Shown one piece after another: positions 11,708-23,256 of a DNA stretch of 64,000 nt. A model generated the notes under the pieces. It worked only from the letters and a program-made list of their open reading frames with translations. It had not been told where the DNA came from and made no database searches. The position numbers were made by a program, and so were the translations under genes. The number at the start of each line of letters is the position of its first letter. Positions within the stretch are counted from its first letter, which is position 1. Origin of the DNA: Xylona heveae TC161 (lineage: Eukaryota; Ascomycota; Xylonomycetes; Xylonales; Xylonaceae). The DNA lies in contig NW_017264193.1 in the NCBI RefSeq assembly GCF_001619985.1, forward strand, positions 1,617,726 to 1,681,725, in the 5' to 3' direction.

Positions 11708-14038
11708 CTACACCTTCCGCACGTCCCCGAGGTTCAACCAGCTGAAATCTTGATTGTGTTGCGACTCCGACGGATGACCGACGAAGTTGCTATTTCCTTC
11801 AAAGTTATTCCGCGCACCTGGCACAGAAAGGCCGCCCGTCGAGCCATTACCTTGCGGCGGAAAAGGAAACGATGATGCGGCCACGCCTCGAGGGAAGATA
11901 GTAACTGCAGAGTTGCGGTTGACACTGTCTGTGTAAATACTACTGGGTGGCCGTACGTCAAAGCTAGGGCCAGATACGGGTGTCCAAGCCATCTCTTCCG
12001 GAGATGCGTTATGCGAACTTGCGTGGAGGTCATCATCTGAGACATCGGATGCTGTCCCTGTTGAACCCCGTCGCGAAATGTGTGCAGTAAGACCCTCGCT
12101 CACCGCAACACCCCGGCCCCGAAAGAGGTCCATTGAAGAGTGACCAAGGACGGGGCTGCCGCTGGTTACTTGGCTCAAAGTTTGATCAGAACCATAACGA
12201 CGCAAATCGAGCGGTGGCACCTCAGCCGACCTGTGCGGCATGGTGCTCGGAGCACGAGACTCGCTATAATGTGACTGAGAATCTTGCGTGTACGTCGACT
12301 GGCGCGGTCCTACAGCTGAAGCGCTGGGCATGAGGTGAGCCAGGTTTGTCGCGCTATTACCAGCAAAGTATTTACTCCATCCAGAGTTTCGTGATCTCTC
12401 ATTACCGTTGGGCGGTGGCGGTCGTGCCATCGGAGCCCGCGCCGCGGGCATCGCAGCAGCTCCTGTGGGGGATAAAGCAATGCCTCTCTCTGCAGCGCTG
12501 TGATCGGAAGCTGCATCTGGATTCAACGGGCTCTTCTTCTTGGTGAACAACCAACTCCCGCGGAGAGAGCCTTTGCTTCCCTTTGAAAACAAGCCTCGCT
12601 TATGTCCCATTCCTGCCCATCCAGATATAATCGCGAGCGAAGTTTGGGAGTCCATTGACTCTGCTGGCTTATGACCCCGGGGTGGTGAAAAACCCGCTTC
12701 TTTCATAAAGCTTGCACCCCGATCGGCAAAACTCAAGCGATTCTTCTCGTTACGAGAAGAAGCCTTTTGGCCAAGGTCGCCTGAGGTTTGCTTGCGGCTT
12801 CTTTTCCAGCGGATGAGAAACAATAGTAGGATACAGATGGCAATCAGGCCAAAGAGCGTACCAAGAACAGCGCCTAAAATGGTCATGCTTTTAGAATGGC
12901 CGGATTTAGGTTGAGCGGCACCAGTTCCAGAACTTGCGTGAGCCGCTGCGCTATCCGTCGGTGTGGACGAGGAAGTGGTGGGATTAGAAGGATTCAGGGT
13001 GTTCTGAGTTTTCACAGCCGCGCCGTTAAACAGCTCCGTTGCATTGACCCAAGCATTGCCCGTCTGGTTAAAAATGGATAACGGATCTTGGTCATCACCG
13101 CCGGAAATTACTACGATACCATTTGACCCTTGGGAAAGAGCGAAGCCGGAACGGGTTGTGGTTGGCGCGAGCGTTCCGTTATAGGGCGGCCAGTTTTCCA
13201 AGGTTAAATCGCGTTTCACTGGCGACGACGTTGGTGAGGAAGTAGTGGAAGAGGACGTAGCATCGCCGACGGACTGTCCAGCGGTTGCTTTCTGGCCGTT
13301 GGCACCCATAAGCACAACCCGCGAAACTCTGTTCGGCGACACAGCCAAATCATACGTCTCCAGGACGCGGCTGCCATCGTCACCCTGGACGACGGTACTC
13401 TGTGCTTGTGAGGAGTCGGGCAGTCCTTCCTGTAGATTGACACCCAGGTCGCTCCAGCCATTGCCAGGGTCAAAAGTGAAGACCTCAGCATTTGACGTGC
13501 TGCCTCCGACCATGACTGCATGGCTAGAGTTCCAAGGCAAGACCATAGGAATCACTGCCGGCGGCGCGTCTGAACTGAAGGCTTGGACACTGTACGGAGG
13601 GTTCGTGGAAATAACAAAAGTTTCAGACGATGGGCCGCTATAACCGTTCTGAGAGCCTGCATAAACTAGCAAAGATGAAGAATCGTTGAGATACGCAGCG
13701 CCGTGATTCCGCCGATTTTGCGTGACCTGCACGGCTGGCCAAATGGTCTCCCACTTGTTCTCGGCAAACGAATATCGTTGGAGGCCGGAATAATTGGTCA
13801 TCGTGGCGTTTGTCGAGCCTCCGACGATATACATGGCTGACTGGCTGTCATCTCCGTTGGGCACGGCTTGGACGCATCGTGCGCCCGTGACGGAGACGCC
13901 CATTGGGAGCTGCTTCCATTCAGCTCCCTCCTCAAAAGAGATGGATTGAAGAGCATCTGGGGAATAGACGTAAAGTGTATTCTTGTTAAGGACCGAACAG
14001 TGGTCGCGTAAGGCGACTGGTGGTATCGGAGCAACCAT
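11708..14038 (-). CDS. Kelch-repeat single-pass membrane protein
   Basis: Uninterrupted frame of 776 residues. Residues 1-340 carry kelch/galactose-oxidase-like beta-propeller blades (MYIVGGSTNATM near 69-80, LLVYAGSQNGY near 123-133, AVMVGGSTSNAEVFTF near 174-189, GIVVISGGDDQ near 307-317). A Ser/Thr/Pro-rich linker (about 345-383) leads to one strong membrane span (TILGAVLGTLFGLIAICILL, about 386-405) followed by WKRSRK. A roughly 360-residue tail rich in Ser, Pro and basic residues follows. Predicted topology is propeller outside or luminal and tail in the cytosol, which suggests a surface sensor or scaffold (inference). No signal peptide is visible at this ATG and no upstream exon supplying one was found. 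Similar proteins are, as I recall, sometimes labelled as splicing factor Clf1 in fungal databases; nothing here resembles a splicing factor. Confidence 0.82.
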   Translation of the reverse strand: MVAPIPPVALRDHCSVLNKNTLYVYSPDALQSISFEEGAEWKQLPMGVSVTGARCVQAVPNGDDSQSAMYIVGGSTNATMTNYSGLQRYSFAENKWETIWPAVQVTQNRRNHGAAYLNDSSSLLVYAGSQNGYSGPSSETFVISTNPPYSVQAFSSDAPPAVIPMVLPWNSSHAVMVGGSTSNAEVFTFDPGNGWSDLGVNLQEGLPDSSQAQSTVVQGDDGSRVLETYDLAVSPNRVSRVVLMGANGQKATAGQSVGDATSSSTTSSPTSSPVKRDLTLENWPPYNGTLAPTTTRSGFALSQGSNGIVVISGGDDQDPLSIFNQTGNAWVNATELFNGAAVKTQNTLNPSNPTTSSSTPTDSAAAHASSGTGAAQPKSGHSKSMTILGAVLGTLFGLIAICILLLFLIRWKRSRKQTSGDLGQKASSRNEKNRLSFADRGASFMKEAGFSPPRGHKPAESMDSQTSLAIISGWAGMGHKRGLFSKGSKGSLRGSWLFTKKKSPLNPDAASDHSAAERGIALSPTGAAAMPAARAPMARPPPPNGNERSRNSGWSKYFAGNSATNLAHLMPSASAVGPRQSTYTQDSQSHYSESRAPSTMPHRSAEVPPLDLRRYGSDQTLSQVTSGSPVLGHSSMDLFRGRGVAVSEGLTAHISRRGSTGTASDVSDDDLHASSHNASPEEMAWTPVSGPSFDVRPPSSIYTDSVNRNSAVTIFPRGVAASSFPFPPQGNGSTGGLSVPGARNNFEGNSNFVGHPSESQHNQDFSWLNLGDVRKV

Positions 14039-17000
14039 CTCGAATAATGATGTTGATTATGGAAAATTTGATGGCAAGTCTAGAGGTCAAAAGACCTTTG
14101 GGGTGTCCGTTTTCCAAACAGACCAACGATGGACAAAAGGCTCTTGGGGAGAAATGGTCCGAAATTGGGACTAAAGAAGCATATCGATACAGGTATAAAA
14201 GACGGATACTGCTAGTGTCAAGGTGTCTTAAAGCGTCGAGCGAAAGGGATGCTTTCCCTTTTTAAAAACGAATGTCCAGAATGATCAAATGACAATAACC
14301 TCCTACTCTGCCTGCGTGACAATGTCTTTGAAAAGCATCATTTTACTTCATGGTGGCCATATCGTTGTTGTCGCGTCGTCGCGAATGTGTTATTGAAGAG
14401 CTGCTTTCTCGAGTCTCTAGAAGCCCACGGGCGCGCGTGGATTCGAAAAGAATGTGATGACGGGCTTGTTCCGGACAGAACCAGCTGAGCAAAAGCCTCG
14501 TGTGGTGATAGAATCTCAGTGGTGGAAGCCTTCCTTGAGGCGTCGCAGATTGAGTCAAGAAGCGAAAGAAAGGTAGAATAGCCCACCGAGACAGGGAGCA
14601 CGAAAGAGGAGAGTGTCTTCCGTATCAAAGGCCTCGAGCTGCGAAAAGTAGCATAGCAATGTGACCTTTGAATAAGGATATCGCCTCAAATGAGAGTGAT
14701 CAACCCGGCGTACCCTCTGCCTTCTAGGGGGAAGACAAAATCAACGAGGGTGGAGGTGACCAGGGTATGTCAGCCTTCAACTGTGCCCACCGATGCCGTG
14801 CCGTTCGTGAAGCAAGAAGTGGGCCGCTATGGGCGATCAAACAAGGACCAACCTACACCACACTCACAAACTATTGATACGGGGAAGTGTGGGAAGTATG
14901 GATGCAGTGGCAGGTCGTGACCGTTTATGATGTTGTTTTCACCGAAACCCTCTTCCTCCCACCCTCAAAAGGAAAGGAGAGATGTAGAACCTCGAGGGAG
15001 AGGAAGGTCGACAAAGCCACTCGCTGCGTCCAAATAACACGGAGAAGGAAGTGGCAGCTTGACGGCACAGGGAAATGCAAGATGCAAGACCGGTCGCTGC
15101 TTGGGACGCAGCCTGCCTCACTTCGAGGATGCGTTCGGAAATGGTTCGTTTCGACGGCGAACGGTGGCCGATGTGGTGGACCGCCTGCGCTCCCCTTGCA
15201 AAGGATAAGTGACCCGTCTTCTCGGTTGTTTAGCAGCGTCAATTATGATTTGATCTTGACGTTGGGCCGGGGTCAGGACATATGTAGGATAAATTTGGTT
15301 AAAGCAATGCTCGTAGAGCACGGTTCATGTAGGGGAAAAGGAGAGGGAAAACGAGGTCCGTCTTCTGCTGGGACGCCGGTGTGCTTTACAATCGAACCAG
15401 ACGCAAAGCAACCGAGAGAGAAGAGGGAGACAAAAGACGTCTTGTGGAGAAGTCAAGGAGTGGAGACTTCTTGGCTCATGACATTGTCAAGGCAAATGGC
15501 GATGGGAGTGTTCAAGCACAGTGACAGCGGGAGTTCATTCAGTTTAGATCGTTGATTCCGGGATCCACTACACAAGTCTCTCTGGCGGCCTTTTCTCCGC
15601 TCCCTCGTGTCTGCCACGACCCACTACAGAGCTGCTATGTATCGTACGAAGGTACCTCTGTACGGAGTACAGAATCAATAAATGATGCAAAGCACCAATG
15701 ACCGAGTAGAACAGTCTTCTACGAAATGTTTCAAGCAATTTGATTCAGTAGCCACCACGGGGGCAGCTGGACAGACTCGCTGGGTTTCTCATGGACAGAG
15801 TTAAATGGAGGCGACATCAGGCGCTGAGAAGGTGATTCTCGATGGCGATTGGAAGGAATCCAATATATCGTACAGAAAGCGTTCGGGAAGCCTGCTCCGT
15901 TGATTCGTCAAGCCTGTGATTTAGCGGTTTATACAGCACTGTAATGGGAGCGGACTCTGCCTGTACGTAGTAGGAAACATAAGGATCTCAAAGGAAAGAA
16001 CGAACAAGGGGGGAAACCGAGAAAGTGAAAAGGGTCAATAGTCAGGGTGATGCATCATTCGATTGGGAAAGCGCATCCCCGCTCTTGCCTCTTTCTTTGA
16101 CTTATTCAAGACGCGATTGGTTGGAAATGTATACCATTGACAGGGTTCATCAAGGCGGTGGAGTGTCTCAGGGTCTAAGCTGACTAGGGTGTCTGTCGCA
16201 CCAATATTTCTTCTTTGCCTTTTTAGGGATAGATCCAGGAACGGGCAATCAGAATAATGGGGAGTGTCACAGGCACTATTCAGTAGTAAACAAGGACGGC
16301 TGGCCAGGATGTTTCTGCGCAGACTTTGGAAAGCGATATTCTCCGCTTGATAAGATCCAACTGTCAGTCTCCACCTCCGTAATTTGCTTCACGGGTACCT
16401 CTGTATTCCACTCTACCGGAGTCATGTCATACGGAGTAACTACAAAGTACTAGGACCGTAATAGTCCCTCGCTCCTCAACCCCCTGGTTTCACTCCACGA
16501 GGTCATCTGCCCGTTGGTGCTTGATCACGGCCCCGCCCATAATGGGGCATTCTATAAAATCGTAGAGAAGGTTCTACGTGTCTTCTTCGATACTTTCGCC
16601 TTTACTCCGTAGGCCTTCCACTTGCTCGAAAGCACTCAATCATTACCTTATTTTGAGTGAATAATGCCATTGAACTTGTGACAAAGATTCAAACACTAGC
16701 CGTACCTCTAAGTAAAGAGGTAGGTATCTCAGGTAGCTATACGTATTCCACCGCACCGTATTTGATTTGTGACGTTACCGTAGTATGTCTGTCATGATGG
16801 TGTCACTGAGGTACCCTGCATTTACACCGAGTAGAGCCAATCAGCTCGTACAATACAACATTATACACTCGACATCCATTAGGGCCTTATTTCAGCATTA
16901 AGCTGCAGACAATGCCATAAAATATGCCGGCTGACGCATCTCTGGGACATCTACCTTAACATCAATAGTGACTCCTTTTCCCCACTACCTGCCAGTGTCA

Positions 17001-18743
17001 ATCCACGATAAATAACACATGTACGGGCGGCACCGCAACCGTGCTTCCGCCGCTCTGCCCTGCCATGTTATGTCATGCGGTAATACAGGTGAGTGAGCAG
17101 AGCCATACCACAGTGATATAAGGTACCTTTTTTACCTTCATTTTTTGACCCCGCCCAATGTTCCACGACGGAAAATGTAATAAAAAGCAGCGAATTGGTG
17201 CCGTACAGCATCGGCCATTGAGGCTCGGCTTCGCCCTGTGTAACATATTTCTCGTCTGTGCCATCCGTGCCACCTTCAACCCGTGTCTTATGCTATGCTT
17301 GTCAAACGTTCCAGGTCCAATCCTTAAATGTGACAAGATGATCCCTCTCGCCCACTTACGCAGTGTTTCTTCGTCAGCCTCCTACAGTGTGCGTTATTCG
17401 TACGTAGCAGGTAACTAAAATAATTGGCTTACTCGTAGCTACCGCGATTTCGCCCCTTGCTCAGATCTCGCCTCTGTAGCCCACGTCGCCGCTAGGCCTT
17501 CAACCCTCCCACCCGTCCAGAGTGGCCGGCCCCAGGAACCAGCAAGCCACTTTCACATCACATACATCGGCATTCTGGATAGTCTGTACTCTACTGCACT
17601 AGAACAAGCTGGCATCTTATTCTGGCTGAACCTACCGGCTGTTGTAGGATTCTCTCCATAATCTAGCCAGTCGAAATTCATCAGCATTCCAAGATTCATT
17701 TTCAAATCGTACTCGGATAGGACTGAATTTACTGTAATTTTCAATCACTCGGTTGCTCTAGATAAGGCGGTTTCTTCTCCCAGGAATAAAACACCCCAAT
17801 CTAGAAACGTGAGAGGGTTTCGATAGTAATATTCCTGCTGTAATCCTTCATGCATAGAATGCATACACCGTATACACTACGAGTCCAGACGCGTGGCCTT
17901 CCAAGAGGGCTCTCAATAATAGTAGGATACAGTGGGAATAACATTGTGTAAAAGTGACGATTGTCCGAACTTTATACCAACTCCAAATAGAGCCAGAAGT
18001 CACCTAAGTTTCGCCCTTTTGATTCATGCCTTCTCGCCTGTGCGGCTACACGGCGGTGCACTGACTCGAGCGATAGTAATATACTGCGTTTGCATAAAGA
18101 CGACAGTGCATGGCCTAGAAGCAAGGTACAAAGTCAAAACACCTAGCCCATAAGTGACAAAGTACAATACAAAGATGTATGAATAAAGCGAGCTGAGCTG
18201 TGCGTTCCGAGAGTATCCGGTATATCTACAATGCAGCAACGTATTTCTGATCCCAAGCGGCGTCTGGAGTGTTTTTTTTCTTGTTGCCCTTGCCTAAGAT
18301 GCGGGGTTGGCCACTACATTAACTGATAGATTTTTTTTCTAGAGCCGCTTCTTCAGATAAGGTTTCTCCCTACCTTGCTAGCGAAGAAGCAAGCCTTGTT
18401 GGGATGGCACACCGCAAGATCGCAAAAGACGATTTCGCCGCAAGGCTGTGTTGTGAGATGCACTTAGGTTTACGAACGAGCCATTAGCATTACCATGTGA
18501 ACTTACGGCCGTGTACATTCTGGACAGAGAATCTGTCGTAAATCTAAATGGGAAAAAGATGCTAATATGTCAAAGGAGTTGTAATTGATGTCACTCCTAT
18601 AGTCTCCAGTAATTGACAACAAGAATGGCGTCACTTTTGTATTACAATGAGAATATATTTGCACTGTACTGTACACGGCCAAACCACTCCATGAAGTGTA
18701 GACAATATAATATTCTTGATACGACGAACGCCCGAATGCCCTC
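14039..18743. other. Long intergenic region upstream of kelch gene
   Basis: About 4.7 kb, long for this compact genome, between the start of the kelch gene and the stop of CLF1 (both minus strand). It must hold the kelch promoter and leader and the CLF1 3' UTR. The longest open frame (about 14887-15555, plus strand) has no domain, biased composition and no splice partners, so it is not called. Three TACTCCGTA/TACGGAGTA copies cluster at 15661, 16430 and 16603. An inverted repeat TACCTCT-AAGTA-AGAGGTA lies near 16704-16723. Several GGTACCT-type short motifs occur between 15650 and 16750. No tRNA, 5S or snRNA was recognised. Confidence 0.5.
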
Positions 18744-20920
18744 TTATGCGCCTTGGGTCTGCTTCCATTGGTGCGCCATCTGTAACAGCTTGGACATCTT
18801 GGCAGCACTCTCGTCGTCTGCAGGGAACACATAGTCCATGTACTCCTCATAGCTGTCGTCGTCGAGCTTTCTTCTCTTCTTGACCTTGCGGGGCATTTGC
18901 TTCTCCACGCGCTCGATGTCGTCAGGCGAACCGTGCGTGTTCTCAAAGGACTTCCAAGCATTGAGAAGGGCAACGCGCTGGAATAAGTTAGCAAACGTTC
19001 TGAAAAGTTGAAAATTATAGCCACATCAAAGCCGACGGGTGAAAGAAAAACATGTAAATCAACTCTACGTACCTCTTCTTTGAGATCCTTCTCCTTCATG
19101 CTCTTGTACGCCCGCTCAAAGACCTTGCGCGCCCGCGCCTTGGCCTCATCGCTGACCGGCTTCTCTTCTTCCTCCTCCTCTTCCTCTTCCCCTTCGCTGG
19201 GATCTGGAACGTTAATCTCAAAGTGAGCATAACTGATCCACACTTTGACGTGATCCGTCTTCTCCAGCAGACGTTCGTAGAGATCTCGTGTCCGGTCGTA
19301 CTCGCCTTCTTCCTCCTCAAAGTCGATGTACGCCTTCCACAACAGCTCGGGCATATCGAGGTATTCCTGGTTGACGGCCAGCTCGAAAATCGCCCTGGCA
19401 CGTTCGAGGTCATCCAGACCTCGCTCCAATTCCGAGAACTTGATCCATGCTTGGCAGTTGGAAGGATTCCATTCGATGTGTTTTTCGTACAGTGTCCGGC
19501 ACCGTACAAACTCAAAGAGCTTCAACTCGAGCTCAATGTAACCCTTGAAAAGCTTGTCCTTTGGACACATGCCGATCGCTTGACCAAGCGTCTTTCGAGC
19601 TGCCTGTAGCTGCATGTGCCGAATCTCGAATTGAGCCTTCATGAGCCAGATCTTGGAAAATGTGAATTTCTTGTGCGGGATGAGTTTGATACACTCTTGA
19701 TAGACCTGTCGTGCTCGTTCGATGTCCTTGTTTTCCATCTCTTCCCATAACGCGTAGAATATCCATAAGTAGATATATCTTCGCCAGTGGCGCTTCTCCT
19801 GGGTGGGAGGAATTTGGGCTATGGCCCGTTCATAGACGTCTCGTACTCTATCAACGTTTCCAAGTGTCTCTTCCAGTCTCGCGTAATCGAACCACACGTC
19901 GTAGTTCTTCGGGTTCTCCTTGATTTGTTCTTCATATTGCACCCTACGTTTGGAGAGGATCACGTCTTCAACTCCATCGCGGTCGCCAAATTGCTTCTCG
20001 AATGTCGTGTACGCTTTGTGAAGTGCCACTGATTTTGATCGCGGCAGTCTGTCCAAGGCATACTTGAAGATGGCTCTGGAACGCTCATATTCTTTGAGCT
20101 TTGCCTCATATCGCGCGTAGGCTACAAATAGTTTCTCGTCCATGAAATCTTCGCCAAGCGTTTCAATGGCTATGCCAAAAACTTCGCGCACTAGATCGCT
20201 GGTACCATTTTCTTCTTCGAACCGTGCCCATTTGATCCAATTTCGAGGCTCCGGGTGCACAGCGGTAAAGCGTTCAAAGATGGCCCTGGCTCTGTCAAAT
20301 TCTCCGTATCTCTTTTCTAGCTTGATATAAGCGCCCCAAGCTGCCTCATCAGGCTCCCAAGTCATCCATCGCTCAAAGACCTGTCGCGTTCCCGCAATGT
20401 TGCCCAGCATCTCCTCCATGTAAACATACTTGTACCACAGCTTGTCGATGCGGGGAAGAATTGTCACGGCGCGGTCCAGCAAGTTCCGGGCATGGTTTAT
20501 ATTTCTGGTCTTCATCTCCGCCTCGATATATCGAATCCATAGCACCACAGAGGTTGAGTCCACATCAAGAGCACGCTCAAATATGGATCGAGCTCTAGAC
20601 AACTGTCAGTGCCAATAAAATCTCCCTATACCCAATGAATAGTTTCCTTACCTCCTGTATTCCTTCTGTTCAAGCTCCCACTGCGCATAGCGCATCCAGT
20701 TGTGCATATTGATCCGATTGCGCCGCACATAGTCCTCAAACTCCTTTCTCTTCCTTCCCTGATATTCATGAAGCTCTTCCAAGTCAGCAAAGCGCTGTGT
20801 AGGCACCTGCACTCCGGGTTCTTGACGGTCGACAGCTTCTCGCAACAGCTGCTCGGCGGAGATTTGCATCGGCGCCGCGGCCTTGTTCTTGACCCTCGGC
20901 GGGCCTCGTGAAGCCTCCAT
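18744..20920 (-). CDS. CLF1: Pre-mRNA splicing factor CLF1 (Syf3/CRNKL1), HAT repeats
   Basis: Three exons: 20920-20652, 20594-19073 and 18977-18744, about 674 residues, close to yeast Clf1 (687). The protein is almost entirely HAT (half-a-TPR) repeats, with the recurring W..Y..FE pattern ([64 protein letters not shown]). An acidic run of Glu ([12 protein letters not shown]) lies in the C-terminal third and a basic KVKKRRK near the end. CLF1 is a scaffold of the Prp19-associated complex in the nucleus and joins the spliceosome at activation. The last intron (18978-19072) shifts frame, and joining it restores [20 protein letters not shown]. It is head to head with PRP31, with 352 bp between the two ATGs. 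Confidence 0.95.
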
Positions 20921-21272
20921 GATGGCAAATGTTTATCGGGTCACTTCTCTCTCAGAAATTATAACTAAAAGAAGGCAACAGTGCACCTTTGATTTCAGGG
21001 CAATTGCGCGTAGTTTTTGAGGCCGAAGTTCAGTACGGCTTTCGCCTGGAAGAGGCGCCAGTGGTGACGGAGATAAGTCGACTGTTTGGCGTGACAGAAT
21101 CGTACCTGTGGCCGATCAGGCAAAATATCCAATCACGTGCCGACGCATTCAGCCCAGGCGTTTTCTCCTTCGCGAAGCTCCCACTTTCGTCACTGCGCGG
21201 GAAGTTTAAGAGCCCGTCTTATATTTTCCCGGTCCATTATTACGACTTGAGGCCAACACCACTTGATCAGCC
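20921..21272. promoter_or_regulatory. Shared divergent promoter of CLF1 and PRP31
   Basis: 352 bp separate the two start codons, so both promoters and leaders must fit here. A CCAAT box runs directly into a CACGTG E-box at about 21129-21139 (CCAATCACGTG), a juxtaposition that could bind the CCAAT-binding HAP complex and a bHLH factor together. No TATA box is obvious. Co-regulation of the two splicing factors is an inference from the arrangement. Confidence 0.6.
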
Positions 21273-23256
21273 ATGTCGACTCTAGCAGACGAGCTTCTGA
21301 ACGATTTTGAAGAGTCCGGCTCCGAAGGAGAGCAGGATCTCTCAAATGAAGTCCCCGACGAGGATGGGACACAGTCCCCCTCTGTGAAAAATGGAATACA
21401 ACAAAGGTCAAAGTCTGCTGAGGCCGATGGCGGAATGGTACTAGATGACGACGAGGAAGCCGTCGGGGATGAGGATGAAGAGATGGGTGACAATCACATG
21501 GGCGCGCTCGACGATGTTGAAGATGAAGAGGAGGCAAAGGCAAAGGTCGAAAAGATGAAATTGGGCGCCATCACAGACGTTCGGAGTGTTGCTGGATTGA
21601 TGAAGACATTGGAACCTGTCCTAGAGGTAAGCTCTCACTCTCCTGCCCTTCTACATCCATTGAACGTCAAGTTTGAAAGTTTACATCTTGTGCGCTTGAT
21701 GAATTAGTCCTGACACGTTCATTTCGCCTCTTTTGCAGAGAATCGCACATTTCCAAAACCTACCACCAGAGAAGCAAACGACCAATGTGGGCTCGATCGA
21801 AGATAACCCGGAATATCATCTTCTTACTCAATCAAATACGCTCTCAACGTCCATTGACAGCGAGATTATTCTGGTGCACAAGTTTATCCGGGACCACTAC
21901 TCGAACCGTTTCCCGGAACTCGAAACGTTGGTCACCAATCCCCTCGACTACGCCAAAACCGTGGCAATTATTGGAAATGGACCTATGGACGATATAAAAG
22001 GGCTGGCTTCCAAAACGGACAATATCATCGGCGCTTCACTTAGGAGCGTGCTAGACGGACCAACTCTCATGATTGTCACAGTGGAGGCTACCACTACTGC
22101 CGGCCGCGCACTGAGCGAGGCCGAGCTACAGACTGTCACGCGAGCCTGCGAGATGACGCTTTCCCTCGACAGGGCCAAGAGAATTCTCACAGAATACGTG
22201 CAATCGCGGATGAACATTTTCGCGCCAAACCTCACCGCTCTCATCGGATCTCTCACCGCTGCTCAACTTCTCAATTTCGCCGGAGGGCTCACAGGCTTAG
22301 CCAAAACCCCAGCGTGTAACCTTCCCCCACTGGGCTCCAAGAAACAATCCCAGACCGGTTTCGCCACCAACGTTGGCGTCCGTCAGCAAGGATTCCTTTA
22401 CCACTCGCCCATCATCCGAGGTATTCCCAGCGATCTCAAACGGCAAGCCATGCGAATCGTTTCCGCCAAAGTCATCCTCGCCGCGCGCGTCGACCGCGTG
22501 CACAACAGCCCTAACGGCGCTCTTGGCGAAGAACTCCGCCAGACATGCCTCGAACGACTTGAAAAGCTCACCGAGCCCCCACCCAACAAAGGCGCACGCG
22601 CTCTTCCCGTCCCCGACGACAAACCTTCCCGTAAACGAGGCGGTCGCCGTGCCCGCAAGGCCAAGGAAGCCACCGCCATGACGGATCTCCGCAAGGCGCA
22701 AAACCGCATGGCTTTCGGCAAGGAAGAAAAAGAAGTCGGATACGGCGCCGGCGAAGGCACCGCTGGTCTCGGCATGATTGGCCAAGCCAACGACGGGCGC
22801 ATCCGAAACTTGCAAATCGACCAACGCACAAGGGCCAAGCTCAGCAAGAACAACAAGGGCTGGGGCGCAGCCACGCCCGTCAGCGGCATGGCCTCGTCGC
22901 TACGCGGCTTTGGCCAGGGCGCTGGAAACAATGCGGCCGTTCTGCGCGCTCACGGCTTGCGGTCCTCTGGCGTCGGTGGTCCCACGGCCGGCACCGCTTC
23001 CTCACTTGCTTTTACCCCCGTTCAAGGTCTCGAGCTGGTCGATCCGAAGGCCCAAGCGGAAATGCATCGTAAACGTAAAGCCGAAGAAGACCGTTGGTTC
23101 CGCTCTGGCACGTTCACCCAAGTGGGTAGTGGCGCCAATAGCAATGCTTCTGGCTCCTCGACCACCATGACCAAGGATGGGTTCAAGGTGCCTGATTTGC
23201 CCGCCCGGAAGAAGGTCGATACTGGTGCAGGCAAGATGGGTCAGCCAGCGAAATAA
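21273..23256 (+). CDS. PRP31: U4/U6 snRNP factor PRP31, Nop domain
   Basis: Two exons, 21273-21626 and 21739-23256, giving 623 residues. The N-terminus is acidic (LNDFEESGSEGEQD; MVLDDDEEAVGDEDEEMGD). The NOSIC/Nop module follows: VAIIGNGPMDDIKG and NFAPNLTAL-type helices, then the signature GFLYHSPIIRGIPSDLK and KRQAMRIVSAKVILAARVD, which in the family binds the U4 5' stem-loop together with the 15.5K protein. After KRGGRRARKAKE (a likely nuclear signal) comes the Prp31 C-terminal region (MTDLRKAQNRMAFGKEEKEV; GLGMIG; RTRAKLSKNN). PRP31 links U4/U6 to U5 in the tri-snRNP. The tail after about residue 500 is Gly/Ser/Ala-rich and makes the protein longer than the human one (499). The intron acceptor at 21738 restores LERIAHFQNLP. 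Confidence 0.95.

Noticed and set aside
14887-15555. 222-codon plus-strand open frame upstream of the kelch gene
   Set aside because: No recognisable domain, biased composition, no introns or partners, and it overlaps what is most likely the promoter/leader of the opposite-strand gene.
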